This document shows positions 59,418 to 64,000 of a stretch of DNA of 64,000 nt, piece by piece. This DNA comes from Kluyvera ascorbata_C (GTDB lineage Bacteria > Pseudomonadota > Gammaproteobacteria > Enterobacterales > Enterobacteriaceae), in the NCBI RefSeq assembly GCF_044197065.1, contig NZ_JBIQOI010000005.1, positions 62,001 through 126,000 of the forward strand, written 5' to 3'. The notes beneath the pieces are model-generated. The model was not told the DNA's origin and did not search any database. It saw only the letters and a list, made by a program, of their open reading frames with translations. Each line of letters opens with the position of its first letter. Within the stretch, counting starts at the first letter, position 1. Made by a program: the position numbers and the translations under genes.

Positions 59418-60373
59418 CGCTGCTGGCCTGGTGTCTGGCGTGGGTGCTCGATTTCATCATCGGCGACCCGCAAAACTGGCCGCATCCGGTGCGCTGGATA
59501 GGCAACCTGATTAACGCCGTGCAGCGCACGGTGCGTCGGGTTTGTCATTCCGACCTTGCGCTGCGTATCGGCGGCGGGATGATGTGGCTGGTGGTGGTGG
59601 GGCTGACCTACGCCGTTGCCTGGGGCGTGCTGCACCTCGCCGCGAGCGTGCATCCGTGGCTGGGCTTTGGCGTTGAGGTATGGATGATTTTCACCGTACT
59701 GGCCGGGCGCTGCCTGGCGCAGTCGGCGCTGGCGGTTGAACGCCCCTTACGGGCAGGCGACCTTGCCGAGAGCCGCATCAAGCTGTCGTGGATTGTCGGG
59801 CGCGATACGTCACAGCTTCAGCCCGAGCAGATTAACCGCGCGGTGGTGGAGACGGTGGCGGAAAACACCGTCGACGGCATTATCGCGCCGCTGTTCTTCT
59901 TGCTGCTCGGCGGCGCGCCGCTGGCGATGGCCTACAAAGCGGTCAACACCCTCGACTCAATGGTGGGCTACAAGCACGAAAAATACCGGGCGATCGGCAT
60001 GGTGAGCGCGCGCCTCGACGATGTAGCGAACTTTATTCCCGCGCGGCTGAGCTGGCTGTTGATTGGCCTTGCCGCCTTTGTCTGCCGCGATAACGGCGCG
60101 CGTGCGCTGCGTATCGGCTGGCGCGACCGTAAAAACCACAGCAGCCCCAACTGCGCCTGGTCGGAAGCGGCCGTCGCCGGGGCGCTGGGCATTCGCCTTG
60201 GCGGCCCGAACGACTATTTTGGCGAGCGGGTGAACAAGCCGTGGATTGGCGACGCGCATCGCCCGATTGCCATTGATGATATTTCCCGAACGATTCGACT
60301 GATGTGGGTAGCGTCAACGCTGGCCCTGCTGCTGTTTATGGCGGTCAGGTTCTGGCTTATTGGCGCGGCCTGA
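59414..60373 (+). CDS. cbiB: Adenosylcobinamide-phosphate synthase CbiB
   Basis: Inner-membrane protein (319 residues) that condenses adenosylcobyrate with aminopropanol (phosphate), the product of CobD. Family signatures DFIIGDPQNWPHPVRWIG at the start and ENTVDGIIAPLFFLLLGG in the middle are present. ATG 59414 overlaps the cbiA stop; the longer frame inside cbiA is rejected. Links the ring and side-chain branches of the pathway. Confidence 0.95.
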   Translation: MTLLAWCLAWVLDFIIGDPQNWPHPVRWIGNLINAVQRTVRRVCHSDLALRIGGGMMWLVVVGLTYAVAWGVLHLAASVHPWLGFGVEVWMIFTVLAGRCLAQSALAVERPLRAGDLAESRIKLSWIVGRDTSQLQPEQINRAVVETVAENTVDGIIAPLFFLLLGGAPLAMAYKAVNTLDSMVGYKHEKYRAIGMVSARLDDVANFIPARLSWLLIGLAAFVCRDNGARALRIGWRDRKNHSSPNCAWSEAAVAGALGIRLGGPNDYFGERVNKPWIGDAHRPIAIDDISRTIRLMWVASTLALLLFMAVRFWLIGAA

Positions 60374-60383
60374 GGAGCACTGC

Positions 60384-61019
60384 ATGAACTATATCCAGCA
60401 ACCGCAAGCGATTGAGAGCAAAAGCTTCGAGATAATCAGCGAGATTATCGCTGAAACGCGCCCGACGTATCGTTTTGCCAGCCCGCTGCACGAAGCGATT
60501 ATCAAACGGGTGATCCACACCACCGCCGACTTCGAGTGGCTGGATATTCTGTGGTTTTCTCCGGATGCATTAACCCGCCTGTGCGACGCGCTGAGCCGCC
60601 CATGCACGCTCTACACCGACACCACCATGGCGCTCTCCGGCATCAATAAAAACCTGCTGGCGACCTTCGGCGGCGAGTGCCGCTGCTACATCAGCGACCC
60701 GCGCGTGGTGCGCGAGGCCAAAGCGCAGGGCATTACCCGCTCGATGGCGGCGGTGGACATTGCGGCGAAAGAAGAGGGCGACAAGGTGTTCGTCTTTGGC
60801 AATGCGCCAACCGCGCTGTTTCGCCTGATGGAGCATAAAGATCTGCAAGTTGGCGGGGTGATTGGCGTGCCGGTCGGCTTCGTTGGTGCGGCAGAATCCA
60901 AAGAGGCGCTGAGCAAAAGCGGCCTGCCGGGCATTGCCGCGCTGGGGCGTAAAGGCGGCAGCAACGTCGCGGCGGCGATCGTCAACGCTATTCTCTACCA
61001 CCTGCAGGGGGCGCGATGA
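60384..61019 (+). CDS. cbiC: Cobalt-precorrin-8 methylmutase CbiC
   Basis: Precorrin-8X methylmutase (211 residues) that shifts the C-11 methyl group to C-12, giving cobyrinate. The catalytic His45 is in VIHTTADFEW; VGVIGVPVGFVGAAESKEAL and NAPTALFRL complete the signature. ATG 60384 has GAGGAGC ahead and follows cbiB by 10 bases; the eight-codon upstream frame is rejected. It overlaps cbiD by four bases. Confidence 0.95.
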   Translation: MNYIQQPQAIESKSFEIISEIIAETRPTYRFASPLHEAIIKRVIHTTADFEWLDILWFSPDALTRLCDALSRPCTLYTDTTMALSGINKNLLATFGGECRCYISDPRVVREAKAQGITRSMAAVDIAAKEEGDKVFVFGNAPTALFRLMEHKDLQVGGVIGVPVGFVGAAESKEALSKSGLPGIAALGRKGGSNVAAAIVNAILYHLQGAR

Positions 61020-62155
61020 GCGAACCCGCCTTCGACGCCCCGGTGTGGCATAACGGCAAAGCGCTGCGCAAAGGCTACACCACCGGCTCCAGCGCTACGG
61101 CGGCGGCGAAAGTCGCCGCGCTGATGGTGATGCGCCAGCACCTGATTCACCAGGTCTCGATTGTCACGCCGTCGGGCGTGACGCTGAACCTGAACGTTGA
61201 ATCCCCGCACGTCGAAGGCCAGCAGGGGATCGCCGCCATCCGTAAAGACGGCGGCGATGACATCGATGCCACCCACGGAATGCTGATTTTTGCCCGCGTC
61301 ACCGTCAACGACAGCGGCGAGATTACCCTGCGCGGCGGCGAGGGCGTTGGCACCGTTACCCGCAAAGGCATCGGGCTGCCCATCGGCAGCGCGGCGATCA
61401 ACCGCACCCCGCGTCACACCATTGAAACCGCCGTTCGTGAGGCCATCGGTCCGGCGCGCGGCGCAGAGGTGGAAATTTTTGCCCCAGAGGGCGAAGCGCG
61501 GGCGAAGAAAACCTATAACTCGCGGCTGGGCATTCTGGGCGGCATTTCGATTATTGGCACCACCGGCATCGTGACGCCGATGTCGGAAGAGAGCTGGAAG
61601 CGCTCGCTGGCGCTGGAGCTGGAAATGAAGCGTGCCGCCGGGCTCGAGCGCGTGGTGCTGGTGCCGGGCAACCACGGCGAGCGCTTCGTGCGCGAGCAGA
61701 TGGGCATTGACTCGCAGGTGGTGGTCACCATGAGCAACTTCGTCGGCTACATGATTGAAGAGTCGGTGCGCCTTGGCTTCCGCCAGGTTGTGCTGATCGG
61801 CCACCCCGGCAAGCTGGTCAAAATCGCCGCCGGAATTTTCCATACCCACAGCCATATCGCAGACGGGCGCATGGAGACGCTGGTGGCTCATCTGGCGCTG
61901 CTCGGTGCGCCGCTTGAGTTACTGACCCTGGTAAGCGAGTGCGACACCACCGAAGCCGCCATGGAGCACATCGACGCTTACGGCTTCCAGAAAATCTACA
62001 ACCACCTGGCCGAACGCATCTGTCAGCGCGTGCTGGAGCGGCTGCGCTTCACGCAAAACCCGCCCCTCTGCGATGCCATCCTGTTCGCCTTTGATAACCA
62101 GACTCTCGGCAGCAACCGCCCGGTCAGTGAGATCGTAAGGGACATGCAATGTTAA
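61016..62155 (+). CDS. cbiD: Cobalt-precorrin-5B C(1)-methyltransferase CbiD
   Basis: S-adenosylmethionine-dependent C-1 methylase of the anaerobic pathway (379 residues). The N-terminal signature is KGYTTGSSATAAAKVAAL; GNHGERFVREQMGI and LIGHPGKLVKIAAGIFHTHS are conserved in the family. It is diagnostic of the early-cobalt (anaerobic) route rather than the aerobic one. It overlaps cbiC by four bases (ATGA) and cbiE by seven (ATGTTAA). Confidence 0.95.
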   Translation: MSEPAFDAPVWHNGKALRKGYTTGSSATAAAKVAALMVMRQHLIHQVSIVTPSGVTLNLNVESPHVEGQQGIAAIRKDGGDDIDATHGMLIFARVTVNDSGEITLRGGEGVGTVTRKGIGLPIGSAAINRTPRHTIETAVREAIGPARGAEVEIFAPEGEARAKKTYNSRLGILGGISIIGTTGIVTPMSEESWKRSLALELEMKRAAGLERVVLVPGNHGERFVREQMGIDSQVVVTMSNFVGYMIEESVRLGFRQVVLIGHPGKLVKIAAGIFHTHSHIADGRMETLVAHLALLGAPLELLTLVSECDTTEAAMEHIDAYGFQKIYNHLAERICQRVLERLRFTQNPPLCDAILFAFDNQTLGSNRPVSEIVRDMQC

Positions 62156-62754
62156 CCGTCGTCGGAATGGGCCCGGCGGGCGTACAGCTGATGACGCCGC
62201 TGGCCGCAGACGCAGTAAAGCAGGCCGATGCGCTGGTTGGCGGCGTGCGCCATCTGGCGCAGTTTCCGGCGTTTGGTGGCGAACGCTGCGCGCTGGGCGC
62301 CAATATTGCCCAGGTGCTGGCGTGGATTGAGGCGCGGCAGGCGCAAAACGTGGTGGTGCTGGCCTCCGGCGACCCGCTGTTTTACGGCATCGGTACGCGG
62401 CTTATCGCCCATTTTGGCCGTGAAAACGTGCGGGTGATCCCCGGCGTCAGCGCCGTGCAGTACCTGTGCGCGCAGGCGGGCATTGATATGAACGACATGT
62501 GGCTGACCAGCAGCCACGGGCGCGAGGTGGATTTCGACCTGCTGGCGAGCCACCGCAAGGTGGCGATGGTGACCGACAAACGCTGCGGCCCGAAAGCCAT
62601 CGCTGCGGCGCTGGTGGCGCGCGGCAAAGGGCATCGCTGGATGGTCATTGGCGAGAACCTGGCGCAGGACAACGAACGTATCCACTGGCTGCCGGTCAGC
62701 GCGGTGGAGAGCGACTATGAGATGAACACGGTGGTGATCCTCGATGAAAGATGA
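62149..62754 (+). CDS. cbiE: Cobalt-precorrin-7 C(5)-methyltransferase CbiE
   Basis: Tetrapyrrole methylase (201 residues), with N-terminal VVGMGPAGVQLMTPLAA, the SAM-binding VVVLASGDPLFYGIGTRL and VIPGVSAVQYLCAQ. It methylates C-5; with CbiT, which methylates C-15 and decarboxylates C-12, it carries out what the fused CobL enzyme does in aerobic producers. Here the two are separate, overlapping genes (11 bases). Confidence 0.95.
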   Translation: MLTVVGMGPAGVQLMTPLAADAVKQADALVGGVRHLAQFPAFGGERCALGANIAQVLAWIEARQAQNVVVLASGDPLFYGIGTRLIAHFGRENVRVIPGVSAVQYLCAQAGIDMNDMWLTSSHGREVDFDLLASHRKVAMVTDKRCGPKAIAAALVARGKGHRWMVIGENLAQDNERIHWLPVSAVESDYEMNTVVILDER

Positions 62755-63313
62755 GCTGTTTTTACGCGGCGAAAAAGTGCCGATGACCAAAGAGGCGGTA
62801 CGCGCGCTGGCGCTGGCGAAGCTGGAGCTGCACCGGGCATGCCACCTGATTGATATCGGGGCCGGAACCGGCAGCGTCTGTATTGAGGCGGCGCTGCAAA
62901 ACCCGGCGCTTACCGTTACCGCCGTTGAGCGCAACCCGGCGGCGCTGCGCCTGCTGGCGGAGAACTGCCAGCGCTTTGCCTGCGACAATATCAATGTTGT
63001 CGCGGCCGAAGCGCCGGACGTTATCGTCGAGCCCGCCGACGCCATCTTTATGGGCGGCAGCGGCGGCCATCTGCGCGCGCTGATTGACTGGTCGTTGCAT
63101 CATCTTCGCCCCGGCGGACGGCTGGTGATGACCTTTATTTTGCAGGAGAACCTGCATGAGGCGCTGGACCATCTGCGCCTGGCAAACGTTGCGGCGCTGG
63201 ACTGCCAGCAGTTGAGCGTTTCCGCGATGACTGCACTCGGCAGCGGTCACTACTTCAAACCGAATAATCCCGTTTTTGTTATCGCCTGTCAGAAGGAAGA
63301 ACATCATGGCTGA
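62744..63313 (+). CDS. cbiT: Cobalt-precorrin-6B C(15)-methyltransferase (decarboxylating) CbiT
   Basis: Class I methyltransferase (189 residues) that methylates C-15 and removes the C-12 acetate carboxyl group. The SAM-binding loop is LIDIGAGTGSVCIEAAL and the acidic ribose-binding residue is in VTAVERNP. It overlaps cbiE by 11 bases and cbiF by 8. Confidence 0.95.
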   Translation: MKDELFLRGEKVPMTKEAVRALALAKLELHRACHLIDIGAGTGSVCIEAALQNPALTVTAVERNPAALRLLAENCQRFACDNINVVAAEAPDVIVEPADAIFMGGSGGHLRALIDWSLHHLRPGGRLVMTFILQENLHEALDHLRLANVAALDCQQLSVSAMTALGSGHYFKPNNPVFVIACQKEEHHG

Positions 63314-64000
63314 AGCCTTTGACCCCCGCAGCGTCTGGTTTGTGGGCGCTGGCCCCGGCGACCGCGAGCTGATTACCCTGAAAGGCTACCGCCTGCTGCA
63401 ACAGGCGCAGGTGGTGATTTACGCCGGTTCGCTGATTAACCCCGAACTGCTGAGCTACTGCCCGGCTGAGGCCGAGTGCCACGACAGCGCCGAGCTGCAC
63501 CTTGAGCAAATCCTCGACCTGATGGAAGCGGGGGTGAAGGCCGGAAAAACGGTGGTGCGCCTGCAAACCGGCGACGTGTCGCTGTACGGCTCGGTACGCG
63601 AGCAGGGCGAAGAGCTGACCCGTCGCGGCATTAACTGGCAGGTGGTGCCGGGCGTGAGCGCGTTTCTCGGCGCGGCGGCGGAGCTGGGCGTCGAGTACAC
63701 GGTGCCGGAAGTGTCGCAGAGCCTCATCATCACTCGTCTGGAAGGCCGCACCCCGGTGCCGGAGCGCGAGCAGCTGGAGTCCTTTGCCCAGCACCGTACC
63801 TCAATGGCGATTTACCTCTCCGTGCAGCGCATCAATAAAGTCGCCGAGCGACTGATTGACGGCGGCTACCCGGCGACGACGCCGGTGGCGGTGATTTACA
63901 AGGCCACTTGGCCTGAGAGCCAGACCGTACGCGGCACGCTGACGGATATCGCCGACAAGGTCCGCGACGCCGATATCCGTAAAACCGCGCTGATTCTGGT
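63306..64000 (+). CDS. cbiF: Cobalt-precorrin-4 C(11)-methyltransferase CbiF (3' end outside window)
   Basis: Tetrapyrrole methylase that methylates C-11 of cobalt-precorrin-4. The visible 231 codons begin MAEAFDPRSVWFVGAGPGDR, with SAM-binding motifs VVRLQTGDVSLYGSVREQ and VVPGVSAFLGAAAELGVEY. The frame is open to the window edge; about 25 codons should be missing by comparison with the Salmonella enzyme (257 residues). The start overlaps the cbiT stop by 8 bases. In Salmonella the next genes are cbiG, H, J, K and L. Confidence 0.95.
   Translation, partial: MAEAFDPRSVWFVGAGPGDRELITLKGYRLLQQAQVVIYAGSLINPELLSYCPAEAECHDSAELHLEQILDLMEAGVKAGKTVVRLQTGDVSLYGSVREQGEELTRRGINWQVVPGVSAFLGAAAELGVEYTVPEVSQSLIITRLEGRTPVPEREQLESFAQHRTSMAIYLSVQRINKVAERLIDGGYPATTPVAVIYKATWPESQTVRGTLTDIADKVRDADIRKTALIL

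Noticed and set aside
1..64000. CRISPR array, prophage, insertion sequence or tRNA gene
   Set aside because: No regularly spaced repeats, no transposase, integrase or phage structural motifs, and no cloverleaf-like sequence were recognised on either strand.

Overview
The window is chromosomal DNA from a member of the Enterobacteriaceae. Its backbone follows the Escherichia coli gene order around 61-64 min, read backwards: araE, ygeA, lysR/lysA, galR, omrB, omrA, aas, lplT, tas, ygdR, ygdQ, mutH, rppH, ptsP, lgt, thyA, ppdA-ppdB-ygdB-ppdC-recC-ptrA-recB-recD, argA, amiC. Many products look nearly identical to the E. coli ones. Cargo that E. coli K-12 lacks here (a pectin-oligomer module, a DUF1120-type fimbrial operon, an aryl-beta-glucoside/cellobiose-type module, a sugar-acid pair and a complete-looking start of the anaerobic cobalamin operon) suggests a Klebsiella/Raoultella-like organism. 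The genus is an inference, not something the sequence proves.

Layout. 1-7.7 kb: the end of araE, then a leftward pectin-oligogalacturonide operon (togM-togN-togA-togB-ogl) and the separate gene kdgF, with three KdgR-like boxes. 7.8-8.6 kb: ygeA and a REP element. 8.6-14.7 kb: a leftward chaperone-usher operon with three tandem paralogous pilin-like subunits. 15-17.3 kb: divergent lysR/lysA. 17.4-22.8 kb: a LacI-type regulator divergent from an orphan EIIC and a GH1 phospho-glycosidase, with three helically phased operators between them, then a UxuR-like regulator and a GNAT acetyltransferase. 22.7-27.7 kb: galR, tandem sRNAs OmrB and OmrA, aas-lplT. 27.9-31.7 kb: tas, ygdR, ygdQ, mutH and the DARS2-like DnaA-box region. 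31.7-36.4 kb: rppH-ptsP and lgt-thyA. 36.4-38.8 kb: an inserted enolase-superfamily enzyme with its MFS transporter. 39.2-52.7 kb: the prepilin-like genes and recC-ptrA-recB-recD. 52.9-55.7 kb: argA with ARG boxes, and amiC. 55.7-64 kb: cobD, pduX, a cobalamin riboswitch and cbiABCDETF (cbiF runs off the end).

How the parts work together. TogMNAB imports oligogalacturonides, Ogl cleaves them, and KdgF linearises the product towards the KduI/KduD pathway (kduD would be expected just left of araE). The EIIC would deliver phosphorylated beta-glucosides to the GH1 enzyme but needs IIA and IIB from elsewhere. RecBCD with MutH covers double-strand-break and mismatch repair. CobD and PduX make the aminopropanol-phosphate arm of B12, while CbiA-F build the corrin ring under riboswitch control.

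Most of the window is well-known biology. The less ordinary items are the triple-operator glucoside locus, the tandem-paralogue fimbrial operon with a conserved duplicated leader, the K-x-H enolase-superfamily enzyme, the DARS2 region with a collapsed ygdT frame, and several regulatory hairpins. I saw no CRISPR array, transposase, prophage gene or tRNA.
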